In this document: positions 49,648 to 59,827 of the stretch, piece by piece
Position numbering within the stretch: the stretch's first letter is position 1
Layout of the letters: each line of letters begins with the position of its first letter
Assembly: GCA_947259005.1 (NCBI GenBank)
Contig: CAMYKP010000013.1
Location: forward strand, 1-64,000
Source: an uncultured Parasphingopyxis sp.
Lineage (GTDB): Bacteria > Pseudomonadota > Alphaproteobacteria > Sphingomonadales > Sphingomonadaceae
DNA length: 64,000 nt
Reading direction: 5' to 3'
The notes under the pieces: generated by a model
The model's database searches: none
What the model was told of the DNA's origin: nothing
What the model saw: only the letters and a program-made list of their open reading frames with translations
Made by a program: the position numbers and the translations under genes

Positions 49648-51192
49648 TCAGGCGCCAGCCCGGGCCCAATAGTCGTCGCGCAATTTCTTCTTGTAGAGTT
49701 TTCCCGTGTCGTGGCGGGGCAGCTGCTCCATGAAATCGATGCTGCGCGGGCATTTGACCGAGGACAGCCGCTCACGGCAGAAGGTATCGAGTTCCGCGGC
49801 AAGCGCCTCTCCCGCTTCGGACCAGTTCTCGGGCTGGATCACGGCTTTGACCTCTTCGCCGAAATCCGGATTGGGGACGCCGAACACAGCAACATCCGAG
49901 ACTTTCGGATGAAGGATCAGCATATTCTCTATCTCCTGCGGATAGATGTTCACGCCCCCTGAAATGATCATGAAACTTTTGCGATCGGTGAGATACAGAT
50001 AGCCCTCCGCATCGATCCGCCCGATATCGCCCAGTGTAGACCAGCCTTCGTGGCTGGCATGGCGGGCGGCTTGCGTCTTTTCGGGGTCGTTCAGATATTC
50101 GAAGCGGTTGCCTCCGCTGAAATAGATCGCCCCGGTTTTGCCGGGTGGCAGTTCGTTGCCGTCCTCGTCGCAGATATGGATCTGGCCCGTCCGGGTACGT
50201 CCGACCGATCCGGGATGTGCCAGCCATTCCTCGGGCGTGATGAAGGTCGATCCGCCACCCTCGCTGCCGCCATAATATTCGTAGATTATCGGCCCCAGCC
50301 AATCGAGCATCTGCTGTTTGACGGGGACGGGACAGGGGGCCGCCGCATGGACGACCTGTTTAAGCGAGGAGAGATCGTAGCGCTTGCGCACGGCCTCGGG
50401 CAGCTTCAGCAGGCGAACGAACATTGTCGGGACGAGCTGGGAAAAAGTGACGCGATATTTTTCAACCGCGGCGAGCCAAGCTTCGGCGTCGAATTTCTCC
50501 ATGACAATGACGGTGCCGCCGGTGCGCTGGACAGTTGTGGAGTACATGAGCGGAGCGGTGTGATAGAGAGGTGCGGGTGACAGATAGACGGTGTCCGTCG
50601 ATAATCCGTATGCTGCCGCGACCATAGGTGCGAAGGGCGGATCGCCATCGACCGGACCTTCAGGCAGTGCGATCCTGACACCCTTGGGCCTCCCTGTCGT
50701 GCCGGAGGAATAGACCATGTGAAAGCCCGGGCTTTCATCGGCAATCGGCGTTTCCGGCCATTCTGCGCAGCTTTCCTCCCAGTCGGGGACGCCGGCAAGA
50801 CCGGAGAGACCAAACACGGTATCGACATCCGGGATCAGCGCATCACGCTCCGCAACCAGCCTTTCGGCCGTCACGCCAACACCTGCCGAAAGGAGCAGCG
50901 CCTTGGCTGCGCTGTCATTGACTATATAGGCGGCTTCATCCGGCGTCAGCCGGGTCGATATCGGCGTAATGAACAGGCCGGCGCGCTGGGCTGCCCAATA
51001 GGCGGTGAAGAATTCGGGCCGGTTCTCGATCATGAGCGCGACCGCATCGCCGCGCGTCAGCCCCCGGTCGCGCAGCAGATGTGCGCCGCGATTGGCCCGT
51101 GCCTCAAGCTCGCCATAGCTCAGGCACTCGCCACTGCCCGCCATGATGGCGGCGGCGTGACCGGGTCTGTCGAGATGATTGCGTGGATACAT
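49648..51192 (-). CDS. AMP-binding acyl-CoA synthetase
   Basis: MVYSSGTTGRPKGVRI; YEYYGGSEGGGSTFI; LGDIGRIDAEGYLYLTDR. Confidence 0.95.
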   Translation of the reverse strand: MYPRNHLDRPGHAAAIMAGSGECLSYGELEARANRGAHLLRDRGLTRGDAVALMIENRPEFFTAYWAAQRAGLFITPISTRLTPDEAAYIVNDSAAKALLLSAGVGVTAERLVAERDALIPDVDTVFGLSGLAGVPDWEESCAEWPETPIADESPGFHMVYSSGTTGRPKGVRIALPEGPVDGDPPFAPMVAAAYGLSTDTVYLSPAPLYHTAPLMYSTTVQRTGGTVIVMEKFDAEAWLAAVEKYRVTFSQLVPTMFVRLLKLPEAVRKRYDLSSLKQVVHAAAPCPVPVKQQMLDWLGPIIYEYYGGSEGGGSTFITPEEWLAHPGSVGRTRTGQIHICDEDGNELPPGKTGAIYFSGGNRFEYLNDPEKTQAARHASHEGWSTLGDIGRIDAEGYLYLTDRKSFMIISGGVNIYPQEIENMLILHPKVSDVAVFGVPNPDFGEEVKAVIQPENWSEAGEALAAELDTFCRERLSSVKCPRSIDFMEQLPRHDTGKLYKKKLRDDYWARAGA

Positions 51193-51282
51193 GATCTTCC
51201 TTCCGATCAGCTCGCCGACCCCCTATTCTCCGGTTCGTCGAACCTGCTTCCATGCCCGAAAATCTCCGGATCACCATCATGT

Positions 51283-51301
51283 TGTCTAACTAAGTTAGAC
51301 A
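51283..51301. promoter_or_regulatory. Catabolic-cluster operator, site 3 (perfect palindrome)
   Basis: TGTCTAACT-A-AGTTAGACA. Confidence 0.75.
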
Positions 51302-51461
51302 TGATAGGCAAGGCAGCGATTGGGTTTCAGGGGAGGTGCCACCGGGCTGAAAAGTCACGAAAAGGGCATCTTCCTGCAAGGTAAACTGAGTTGATACGCA
51401 ATGCCGAAATGGACGGCGCCGTCTGGCGTCGGACCAGCGGGACAATAGGAAGGATTTCGCG

Positions 51462-52625
51462 ATGAGTGTTTTGGGAGTGGCCGAACCTGAATTCATGTCT
51501 GACGAGGAGATCGCGATCTTCAACGATGCAGTCGGTAAGTTCTTCGATCAGCATGCGCCTGAAAAGCGTCTCAAAACCTGGGAAGAAAATGGCCAGTGCG
51601 AGCGTGATTTCTGGCGTGAGGCCGGCCAGGCCGGATTGCTCGGTGTTTCCGTACCGGAAGAATTTGGCGGGCATGGGGGCGATTTTCGTCATGACATGGT
51701 TGTCGTCAACCAGACCGCTGCCAAGGGCGCGATCGGTTTCAATGCTTCGCTGCACAATGTCATCTGTGTGCCCTATATCGTTCGCTACGGCACGGACGAG
51801 CAGAAGAAGCGCTGGCTCCCCAAAATGGTTTCCGGCGAGCTCGTTACCGCCATCGCGATGAGTGAACCGGGCGCTGGCAGCGACCTTCAGTCGGTTTCGA
51901 CAACCGCGATCAAGGACGGCAACGGCTATCGCATAAACGGTTCGAAAACCTTCATCTCGAATGGCCAGGTCGCCGATTTCATCATCGTCGTCGCCAAGAC
52001 CGATCCGAACGAAGGGGCCAAGGGTATCTCGCTCATGTGCCTGGAAACCGAAGGTGCCGACGGTTTCGAGCGTGGTCGCAAGCTAGACAAGATCGGCCTT
52101 GATGCCTCCGACACGTCCGAGCTGTTCTTCGACAATGTCTTCGTGCCCGGCGAAAATGTTCTCGGTAACGTTGAGGGCCAGGGCTTTTACCAGCTGATGG
52201 GAGAGCTCGGTCAGGAACGACTGCTGATCGCAATGGGCGCCGTGGGTACGATCGAACGGGCACTCGAAGCGACGCTGGACTATGTCAAACAGCGCAAGGC
52301 GTTCGGCAAGACGGTCTGGGATTTCCAGAATACCCAGTTCGTGCTCGCGGATCTCAAGGCCAAGGGAGCTGCGGCAAAGGCACTGGTCAACGATTGCATC
52401 GCCCGGCACCTGAAGGGCGAACTCGATCCCGCCACCGCGGCGAGCGCCAAATATTGGTGCACCGAATTGCAGGGCGAGGTTGTCGACAAATGCCTGCAGT
52501 TCCATGGCGGCTGGGGCTATATCAACGAATATCCGATCGCCCGGATGTATCGCGACAGTCGTATCACGCGCATCTTTGGCGGCTCGAACGAGATCATGAA
52601 GATGCTGATCGCACGAAGCATGTAG
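51462..52625 (+). CDS. Acyl-CoA dehydrogenase
   Basis: VTAIAMSEPGAGSDLQSVSTTAIKDGNGYRINGSKTFISNG; YPIARMYRDSRITRIFGGSNEIMK. Confidence 0.95.
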   Translation: MSVLGVAEPEFMSDEEIAIFNDAVGKFFDQHAPEKRLKTWEENGQCERDFWREAGQAGLLGVSVPEEFGGHGGDFRHDMVVVNQTAAKGAIGFNASLHNVICVPYIVRYGTDEQKKRWLPKMVSGELVTAIAMSEPGAGSDLQSVSTTAIKDGNGYRINGSKTFISNGQVADFIIVVAKTDPNEGAKGISLMCLETEGADGFERGRKLDKIGLDASDTSELFFDNVFVPGENVLGNVEGQGFYQLMGELGQERLLIAMGAVGTIERALEATLDYVKQRKAFGKTVWDFQNTQFVLADLKAKGAAAKALVNDCIARHLKGELDPATAASAKYWCTELQGEVVDKCLQFHGGWGYINEYPIARMYRDSRITRIFGGSNEIMKMLIARSM

Positions 52626-52727
52626 CATTGCCGGGCCGCATGGTCATGACCGGGCCGTTGCGACAAGGCTGACAGCATCCGCCCGCGCCTAGCGGTGCCT
52701 TTCCGATCCGCAAATCGGGGCGAGCGC

Positions 52728-53528
52728 TTACCGAAGGTCGAACTTTTTCGCCTTGTCAGCCATCAGCGTGGCGCGATCAACCTGCGACGTGCCCAGCGGA
52801 TTGCCGAGCAGGCAATATTGAAGACCCGTGGACAGCGCCACGGTCCGTGGCAGGTCTAGCGATTGCCAGATTGCCTTGAGCGAACCCTGTGTTGCCGCAG
52901 TTGGTTTGGCCGCTATGATTTTTGCGAGTTCCGCAGCGCGATCATGGAGCTTCTCGAGCGGCAGGACCTCGCTGACAATGCCTATGCGCTTGGCGGTTTC
53001 GGCGGAAATGCGTTCGTCATTGCCGAGCAGCACCATGCGCAACACGTCTCCGAGCGGCATTTTATAGGTCGCGCCGATCGGCTCGAGAGCGCTTGTCATG
53101 CCATAAGTAACATGCGGATCGAAAAAGGTCGCATCTTCGGAACAAATGACGATGTCGCACTCGTTCAGCCAGTAGAAGGCGCCGCCGGCCGCCATGCCGT
53201 GAACTGCGCACACGACTGGCTTCCAGCAGTTGTTCGCCTTGGGCCCCAGCTTGTTTCCGGGGTCCTCTGCATTCCAGGGATCGTCGATGACGACCTCTCC
53301 GCCGGGCTCGCGCGCAGCCTTGACGTCGACCCCTGTGCAGAAGGCGCGGCCGGGCGCCGCTTTCAGAACTACGCAGTGAATATCATCGTCAAAACTGACC
53401 TTCGCCCATACATCTGCGAACTCATCCATCATCTGCCGGGTGAAGCTGTTCATTGCTTCGGGCCGATTGATCGTTATCGTTGCGACATGGTCGGATGTTT
53501 CAAACAACAGGGTGTTATAATCGGCCAT
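52728..53528 (-). CDS. Crotonase/enoyl-CoA hydratase family
   Basis: VATITINRPEAMNSFTRQMMDE; APGRAFCTGVDVKAA; HGMAAGGAFYWLNECDIVI. Confidence 0.93.
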   Translation of the reverse strand: MADYNTLLFETSDHVATITINRPEAMNSFTRQMMDEFADVWAKVSFDDDIHCVVLKAAPGRAFCTGVDVKAAREPGGEVVIDDPWNAEDPGNKLGPKANNCWKPVVCAVHGMAAGGAFYWLNECDIVICSEDATFFDPHVTYGMTSALEPIGATYKMPLGDVLRMVLLGNDERISAETAKRIGIVSEVLPLEKLHDRAAELAKIIAAKPTAATQGSLKAIWQSLDLPRTVALSTGLQYCLLGNPLGTSQVDRATLMADKAKKFDLR

Positions 53529-53554
53529 GACAATTTCTCTCCACGCAGTTAGAA

Positions 53555-53573
53555 TAGTTAACTAGGTGATATA
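53555..53573. promoter_or_regulatory. Catabolic-cluster operator, site 4
   Basis: TAGTTAACTAGGTGATATA between crotonase and FadR-like gene. Confidence 0.5.
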
Positions 53574-53636
53574 TCCACAAACCGAACGCAGCAAGCTAGT
53601 CTCTTGGTCCGGTGTTCGAACAGGCAGAGTATAACG

Positions 53637-54452
53637 ATGGCAAAACCAGCTTCTCACGAAAACCTCCGGAGCGATAGTCCTCTTGCACCAAGGCCGAACG
53701 AACGGCCGCTGCGCGTTCCCAAGACCGCCGAAATTGTCGCCGACAGCATTCGAAAGCGAATCATACAGGGTGAGCTAAAGGAAGGCGATTCGCTGCCGCC
53801 CGAAGCGCAGCTGATAGAGACATTCTCGATTTCCCGGCCAACCTTGAGGGAGGCATTCCGTATCCTCGAGGCCGAACGCCTCATCAATGTCGTGCGCGGA
53901 TCCCGGTCCGGTGCCCGTGTCCATCAACCGCGAGTCGAAAGCGTTTCGCGTTATGCGAGCTTCGTCCTCCAGGCATCAGGCATCACCGTTGCCGACATCT
54001 ACGAGGCGCGTCTCGCCATTGAACCTTATGCGGTTCGGCAACTTGCGCAAAAGCGGCCCAAAAAGGGAATTGAGCGGATGCGTGCCGAAGTCGACCGCCT
54101 GAACGTTCTGGTCGATGAGGGGCGCTACACCGAATTCATCATCGGCGTCGCCGAATTCCATCGCCTGATGGTTGAAGTGGCGGGTAACGAGACGCTCCAT
54201 TTTCTTACCCGCGTGCTCCAGGAAGTCATCGAGCAGTTTCAGGTCCGCCACCTCTCAATGTATCCGCGGGATCCGGGGGAGCAGAAAAAAAGTTCGCTCG
54301 CAGGTGTCCGGTCCTTCCATAAACTCATCGCCCTGATCGAAGCGGGCGATGCAGCCGAGGCCGAGGAACATTGGCGGTTGCACCTCACCAATGCCAACAG
54401 GACCTGGGCGATCGACCGGACTCTTTTGGAGGTCCTTACCGCAGCCGATTGA
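53637..54452 (+). CDS. FadR/GntR-type (FCD) regulator
   Basis: IVADSIRKRIIQGELKEGDSLPPEAQLIETFSISRPTLREAFRILEAERLINVVRGSRSGARV. Confidence 0.93.
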   Translation: MAKPASHENLRSDSPLAPRPNERPLRVPKTAEIVADSIRKRIIQGELKEGDSLPPEAQLIETFSISRPTLREAFRILEAERLINVVRGSRSGARVHQPRVESVSRYASFVLQASGITVADIYEARLAIEPYAVRQLAQKRPKKGIERMRAEVDRLNVLVDEGRYTEFIIGVAEFHRLMVEVAGNETLHFLTRVLQEVIEQFQVRHLSMYPRDPGEQKKSSLAGVRSFHKLIALIEAGDAAEAEEHWRLHLTNANRTWAIDRTLLEVLTAAD

Positions 54453-54506
54453 TCCCTTCGCCACACAGACGAACCCGTCCAAGGTGGGTTGCCCCGATCT
54501 CTGACA

Positions 54507-54525
54507 TAGTATACTAAGTTAGACA
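54507..54525. promoter_or_regulatory. Catabolic-cluster operator, site 5
   Basis: TAGTATACTAAGTTAGACA. Confidence 0.6.
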
Positions 54526-54575
54526 TCAAGTGGGCCTGCTCTCCTTTGCAGTGCCTTGTGGAGAGGATCGTCATA

Positions 54576-55877
54576 ATGAGCAGTAAGGATGCAGCTCCGT
54601 CCCGCGCGGAAACACTGAAGCAAAGCGAAGAGTGGAAAAAGGCGGTCGAGTACGAGATTACCGACCATGACATCGAGCGCCAGAAGAAGCTGCTGGGGCA
54701 TATGCAGGCTGCCAAGACGCGCGAATACAACCAGACCGCGACGATCGACAATATTCGCAACTTTGCCCATGGCTGCGGCGATGACAATCCGCTGTTCTGC
54801 GATCCCGATTACGCCGCCGGTACGCGCTGGGGATCGGTGATCGCGCCAGGCATGATGGCCGGCATTCTCAACAAGCCGATGAAGGGCGATCCCGTACCCG
54901 ATGAAATCAGGGCGCTGAGAAAGAGCCTGTTCAAGGGCGTTCACGTCTTTGTCTCGGGATCGAAATGGGATTTCTACCGGCCGATTCTCCCGGGCGACAC
55001 GATCTACAGCTATAATGGCGACGAAACCTGCGAGGTGAAGCAGTCTGAATTTTCGGGTCGTTCGGTCATTGCCGTGCGCAAGGATGTCAAAGTCAATCAG
55101 CGCGGCGAGGTCGTTGCGGTTTATCGTATCCTGCGCGTCCTTACCGAACGCAAGACGGCCGCCAAGAAGGGCAAATATTCGGCTATCGAACCGGCGGAAT
55201 ATACCGATGAGGATATCGCAAAGATCGATGAGGTCTATGCGAACGAAAAGGTGCAGGGCGGCGAGCCCCGCTATTTCGAGGATGTTTCGGAAGGCGACTC
55301 TCTGGGCAACATGGCCAAGGGTCCGTTGACCGTTACGGATGTCATCTGCTTCCATTCGGGCGGCTACGGGTTTGTGCCCTACGCACCTACCGTCGGCCGT
55401 CTGGCCTATAAGAACCGGACACGTATCCCGGCCTTCTACATCAAGAACGAGCATGGCGTACCGGACGTCGCCCAGCGGCTCCACTGGGACCCGGTCTGGG
55501 CCCAGGCGATCGGCAATCCGATGGCCTATGATTATGGTGTAATGCGTGAGAATTATCTCTGGCACTATCTCAGCGACTGGGCCGGCGACGATGGCATCAT
55601 CACCCATGTCCATGACGAGATTCGCAAGTTCAACTATATGGGCGACACCCAGTTCGTTACCGGCGAAGTGACGGGCAAGCGCGAGGAAGGCGGGCAGGCG
55701 CTGGTCGACGTCGCGGTGCGCTTCACCAATCAGCGCGGCGATGAAACCGTCAAGGCGACAGCGACGATTGCCCTGCCGAAAAAGCAGGGTCTCGCAATGT
55801 ATCCAGAGGTGCCGCGCGATCTTGCCGAGGAAGCAGCTCGGATGATGGCGCGACACTGGGAACTGTCGAAGAAATAG
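54576..55877 (+). CDS. FAS1-like dehydratase/MaoC double-hotdog protein
   Basis: TREYNQTATIDNIRNFAHGCGDDNPLFCDPDYAAGTRWGSVIAPGMMAG; C-term hotdog GDTQFVTGEVTGKREEGGQALVDVAVRFTNQRGD. Confidence 0.85.
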   Translation: MSSKDAAPSRAETLKQSEEWKKAVEYEITDHDIERQKKLLGHMQAAKTREYNQTATIDNIRNFAHGCGDDNPLFCDPDYAAGTRWGSVIAPGMMAGILNKPMKGDPVPDEIRALRKSLFKGVHVFVSGSKWDFYRPILPGDTIYSYNGDETCEVKQSEFSGRSVIAVRKDVKVNQRGEVVAVYRILRVLTERKTAAKKGKYSAIEPAEYTDEDIAKIDEVYANEKVQGGEPRYFEDVSEGDSLGNMAKGPLTVTDVICFHSGGYGFVPYAPTVGRLAYKNRTRIPAFYIKNEHGVPDVAQRLHWDPVWAQAIGNPMAYDYGVMRENYLWHYLSDWAGDDGIITHVHDEIRKFNYMGDTQFVTGEVTGKREEGGQALVDVAVRFTNQRGDETVKATATIALPKKQGLAMYPEVPRDLAEEAARMMARHWELSKK

Positions 55878-55903
55878 GGCAAACCCCTCCCACAAAGCGA
55901 GAG

Positions 55904-56704
55904 GTGGCTATGACGGAAACCGGAGAAATATTGCTCGAGCGTGACGGCGGCGTGGCTATTGTCACCTTGAACCGTCCCGAGAGCCTTAACGCGCTGAAAA
56001 ACTCGATCATGGTCGAGCTTCGCGAGACGCTTGAGGAACTGGCCGTGGACGATGCCACTGGCTGTGTCGTCGTGACTGGCGCGGGCCGGGGTTTCTGTGC
56101 AGGAGGCGACCTCAAGCAAGGCGGTGGTGAACGCGGTGGCGGCGCCAATCGCGAAGCGGGCGGACGCGTCGAGCAGGGATATACACGGCTCCGTCGACAC
56201 ATGGAGTCGTCGCGCCTGCTTCACGAAATGCCCAAACCGACGATCGCGATGGTCAACGGTCCGGTGGCGGGGGCCGGTATCGGCATCGCCGGTGCATGTG
56301 ACCTGCGGTTCGCCGGCAGGGCTGCGACCTTTCTTTCGGCATTCGAGCGGATCGGTGCAGGCGGCGATTTCGGATCGACATGGTTCTGGACCAGGATCCT
56401 CGGCACGGGCGTCGCGCGCGAACTGTTCATGCTCTCCGAAAAACTGACGGCCGAAGAGGCTTTTGCCAAGGGCATCTATACGAAGCTTTTCGATGACGAT
56501 GCGCTGCGCGAGGAGACGATGAAGGTCGCGCACAAGCTCGCGAACGGGCCGCGCATGGGGTATCGCTACATGAAGAAAAACCTCAACCTCGCAGAAGATG
56601 CGGCATTCGAGGCCGCACTGGACCATGAGGCGCTCAACATGACGCTTTCGACCCAGGCGAGCGCGGCGATCTGGAAAGCGGAAAAGGACACCAAGGGCGA
56701 ATGA
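55904..56704 (+). CDS. Crotonase/enoyl-CoA hydratase family
   Basis: VAIVTLNRPESLNALKNSIM; GAGRGFCAGGDLKQGG. Confidence 0.93.
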   Translation: MAMTETGEILLERDGGVAIVTLNRPESLNALKNSIMVELRETLEELAVDDATGCVVVTGAGRGFCAGGDLKQGGGERGGGANREAGGRVEQGYTRLRRHMESSRLLHEMPKPTIAMVNGPVAGAGIGIAGACDLRFAGRAATFLSAFERIGAGGDFGSTWFWTRILGTGVARELFMLSEKLTAEEAFAKGIYTKLFDDDALREETMKVAHKLANGPRMGYRYMKKNLNLAEDAAFEAALDHEALNMTLSTQASAAIWKAEKDTKGE

Positions 56705-56811
56705 ACGAGGGCTATATCGCGTTGAAGCTCGACGTAGCGGGCGCCCTGCCGGCGGATGTGGCTGGTGACCAGCCCAAAGCACCGCTGGATATCCGAAAGA
56801 GCGGATCTTGA
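56701..56811 (+). CDS. Candidate 36-aa micro-ORF between two crotonases
   Basis: MNEGYIALKLDVAGALPADVAGDQPKAPLDIRKSGS*; ATGA overlap with upstream stop and TTGA overlap with downstream start. Confidence 0.4.
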   Translation: MNEGYIALKLDVAGALPADVAGDQPKAPLDIRKSGS

Positions 56812-57602
56812 GTGAATTCAAAGATATAGAAACCGGAATAGAAAACGGCATCGGCACGGTGAGCATTGCCCGCGGTGATGCGAACAACACCGTTCGCCCG
56901 CAAACCTTGCGTGAAATCTGCGAGGCGCTCGATATGCTGATGGCCGACGAAGCGGTCAAAACAATCGTGCTGCGAGGCGATGGCCGGCATTTTTCGGCAG
57001 GCGCCGATTTCGGTTTCCTGGAGGAACTGACATCGACCCCGGCCGCACAGATCAAATCGACCATCTACACCCATTTCCAGGGCGCGGCGAAGCGGCTCTA
57101 CCATTGCCCCAAGCCGACTGTCGCGCTGGTGCAGGGCGCTGCGGTGACGGTCGGCTGCGAACTGACACTCGCCTGCGATTTCCGGATCGCCGCCGAGGAT
57201 GCGATGTTCCAGGAAAGCTGGATAAATCTAGGCATCATGCCGCCGCTCGGCGGTACCTTCCTGTTACCCCGCATCGTCGGCCTGGCGCGGGCCAAGGAGA
57301 TGTGCCTGCGCGCACGACGGGTGAAGGCGGCCGAAGCGCTCGATATCGGGCTGGTATCGGAAGTCGTGGCGAACGATGCACTCGATGAGCGAGGTCGCGA
57401 ATTGGCAACCGAGCTCGCCGCCATGGCGCCGCTTGGCTATGCTGCGATCAAGGAGGCCCTGCACCGCGGACTCGAAACCGGGATGGAGGCGGAATGGACC
57501 GCTAATGTGGCCAATCAGGCAATCCTGATCGACAGCCAGGATTTCGGGGAAGGGCTCGATGCGGTAAAGGCCCGGCGCAAGCCCGAATTCAAGGGGCGCT
57601 AA
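56808..57602 (+). CDS. Crotonase/enoyl-CoA hydratase family
   Basis: IGTVSIARGDANNTVRPQTL; GDGRHFSAGADFGFL; TTG start. Confidence 0.9.
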   Translation: MSEFKDIETGIENGIGTVSIARGDANNTVRPQTLREICEALDMLMADEAVKTIVLRGDGRHFSAGADFGFLEELTSTPAAQIKSTIYTHFQGAAKRLYHCPKPTVALVQGAAVTVGCELTLACDFRIAAEDAMFQESWINLGIMPPLGGTFLLPRIVGLARAKEMCLRARRVKAAEALDIGLVSEVVANDALDERGRELATELAAMAPLGYAAIKEALHRGLETGMEAEWTANVANQAILIDSQDFGEGLDAVKARRKPEFKGR

Positions 57603-57608
57603 CCTCTT

Positions 57609-58664
57609 TCAACCAGATCGCTCGTCATGGCCATAGCCGATCTCGCCATCCCACACATAACGGGCGATCGCCTGCTTCATGAGCACGCCCGCATTGCCGT
57701 CTCTCGCATAGACGGGCGGCATGCCGGCCGCTGGTGCGCCCCATTCCGGCATCGACCAATAAAAGGCGCGGATATCCTCGCCCTCAATATCTATCATGCC
57801 ATGTGCGTCGGTGGCGAGCTGGAGCCAGTATTTCCCCTCGTTGAGATCGCGGTGCGTGCGGGGAAACTGCAGGATGCGCGCGGGTTCCAGATGCTTGCCA
57901 TCGGTTATATGGGCTTCTGAGAACAGGTAGCGCCCGTCATCGCCGATATTGACGAGTACGCCAAAGCCCCGGCCGCTTGGAAACAGGCCACTCATCCAGC
58001 AGGTTCCCGCCATGCCGTTGAGATCGCGGCTGCCACGGACATGGCAGCGCAGGCCGACGCCGTTGAAATCCATCACCTCATCGCCGGCCCTAACCTTGCC
58101 CGTCACGCGCACAAGCTGGTCGTAGCGGAAGCAATCAGGGTGCATACCCTTGCTCGTGCGGGCCGCGATCCACAGACCCGCCGGCCCTTCCATCCCGTGC
58201 CGTGCTTCGGTCGTCAGCGTACCGTTGCACCATGCGGGTGCCGCGCATTCGCTTTCAAAGTCGACTGAAAAGGCCGTGACGGGCGCTTCGTCGGCAACGT
58301 TTCCATGAGCCTGGTCGCTGTCCGACGTGGCAAAGGCGGGCAGATTGTCGACCGTGTAGGCCCAGCGATGGAAGGGTTCGATGCACCGATAGGAGATATG
58401 CGCACTGGAGGGTGCCGCGCCGTCCGTTACCCGGCCCGGATCGTCGTGCCGCCGACGCAGGATTTTCCCGCCAGGAAGGAACAGGGTCGCGCCGCCGGCC
58501 ATCGCGCCGTCCTTGATCTGCGGATGAAGATTGAGCCCGATGTCGCGCTCCGCGTCATACGCCCAGAAGTTCATCGTCTCGGCGACGCCCGGATCGTCGG
58601 GAAAGGGTCCGGTCAACGCGTAATCCTGCTCCGGCACCAAGCCGGCTGAAAAGGCGTCCGTCAT
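57609..58664 (-). CDS. Uncharacterised, possibly lipocalin-like/AttH-CrtC-type fold
   Basis: 351 aa; beta-rich FNGVGLRCHVRGSRDLNGMAGTCWMSGLFPSGRGFGVLVNIGDDGRYLFSEAHI; overlaps sulfotransferase gene. Confidence 0.55.
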   Translation of the reverse strand: MTDAFSAGLVPEQDYALTGPFPDDPGVAETMNFWAYDAERDIGLNLHPQIKDGAMAGGATLFLPGGKILRRRHDDPGRVTDGAAPSSAHISYRCIEPFHRWAYTVDNLPAFATSDSDQAHGNVADEAPVTAFSVDFESECAAPAWCNGTLTTEARHGMEGPAGLWIAARTSKGMHPDCFRYDQLVRVTGKVRAGDEVMDFNGVGLRCHVRGSRDLNGMAGTCWMSGLFPSGRGFGVLVNIGDDGRYLFSEAHITDGKHLEPARILQFPRTHRDLNEGKYWLQLATDAHGMIDIEGEDIRAFYWSMPEWGAPAAGMPPVYARDGNAGVLMKQAIARYVWDGEIGYGHDERSG

Positions 58665-59827
58665 GTCTTTCCTCCTGTCACGGGAAGGGAGAAATGCGCC
58701 AAATAATCGGCGAATTCCTCGTGAATTTCCTCGGTGCGCATACCGAATTCCTCGGCCGAATAGTGATGCTTTCCGTGTTTGCCCTGTCGGTTGGCCGCCA
58801 TGAAACCCTCCATCGAGCGTCTTGCTTCCCGGGTCTCGGGAATTCCATAATGCTCATAGATCGAAAGAACGGCCCCGATCGGATCGTCAACGAAATCAGC
58901 ATAGAGGATGTCGACGAAGCGTCCGGCGAGTTGCGGGTGTGCATCGCGAAAGGCCATGGCGCGGTCCATCCCTAGCCGCCACTTGGCGGTTTCGGCCTTG
59001 CCCAGTTCCAACTTGTCCACCGCATTGCCCGCCATTTCGTGAAGAAAGGCGATGAGGCTTGCATTGGAAGGCATGATCGCCGCCGGGTCGCGATGGATGA
59101 ATACGATCCGCGCATCCGGATAGGCGTCGAACAGCGCATCCAGGTGGAACAGGTGAGGCGGCGATTTGAGCACCCACCAGTCCCGTGGCGCGAAGGCCTG
59201 GAGGTGCTGGAGCATGTGGTTGTGAATACCGAAGGCAGGGCGCATGTCGCTGTCCAGCAGCCAGCGCTGATAGGAGGGCAGGGGCTGCCGCGCCGTGAAA
59301 TTGAGCGACTGAAAGGCAAGTTGCATGATCGCATTGCATTCGTCGGGGAGTTCGGCCCCCATCGCATGCATGGCGCGAAACTGGGCTGGAAGCTGTTCGA
59401 TGATCGCTTGCTGCCGGGCGATGCGAGGATCGCTGCCGAATGTATCTGCGCGGGGCGGCGGTGAAGGTTCGGCCAGCTCCCAGGCAAGCGGGCTACGTGC
59501 GCGCGGGTCGGCGGCGAGCAGGGCGTGCAGGATCGTGGTACCCGACCGCGGGAAGCCGGTGACGAAGATCGGCGCCCTGATCTCCTGCGCTGCGATTCCC
59601 GGGAAGGCGGTGCGATCGGCGTAAAGGCGCAGCCGTTTTGTCAGCAGTGCGAGCAGTTGCACCTCGAAGGCCCCGGCTTGTGCCAGGTTCGCGCCGTACT
59701 CCGCGACGAAGGATGCGCACAGCTGGTCGAGCGCCTCGCGAAAGGGTGGATCGCCCCAGTCATCGAGCTTCGCCTGCTCTTGCGCACGCTCGACCAGCAG
59801 GTCTGCGGTTAGCGTCCGGCCCGTCAT
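58661..59827 (-). CDS. Sulfotransferase family protein
   Basis: RAPIFVTGFPRSGTTILHALLAADPRARSPLAWEL PAPS-loop; VLKSPPHLFHLDALFDAYPDARIVFIHRDP. Confidence 0.92.
   Translation of the reverse strand: MTGRTLTADLLVERAQEQAKLDDWGDPPFREALDQLCASFVAEYGANLAQAGAFEVQLLALLTKRLRLYADRTAFPGIAAQEIRAPIFVTGFPRSGTTILHALLAADPRARSPLAWELAEPSPPPRADTFGSDPRIARQQAIIEQLPAQFRAMHAMGAELPDECNAIMQLAFQSLNFTARQPLPSYQRWLLDSDMRPAFGIHNHMLQHLQAFAPRDWWVLKSPPHLFHLDALFDAYPDARIVFIHRDPAAIMPSNASLIAFLHEMAGNAVDKLELGKAETAKWRLGMDRAMAFRDAHPQLAGRFVDILYADFVDDPIGAVLSIYEHYGIPETREARRSMEGFMAANRQGKHGKHHYSAEEFGMRTEEIHEEFADYLAHFSLPVTGGKT

Noticed and set aside
54519-55895. 458-aa minus-strand ORF
   Set aside because: Antisense to the double-hotdog dehydratase gene
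55730-57064. 444-aa minus-strand ORF
   Set aside because: Antisense to crotonase genes; low-complexity composition
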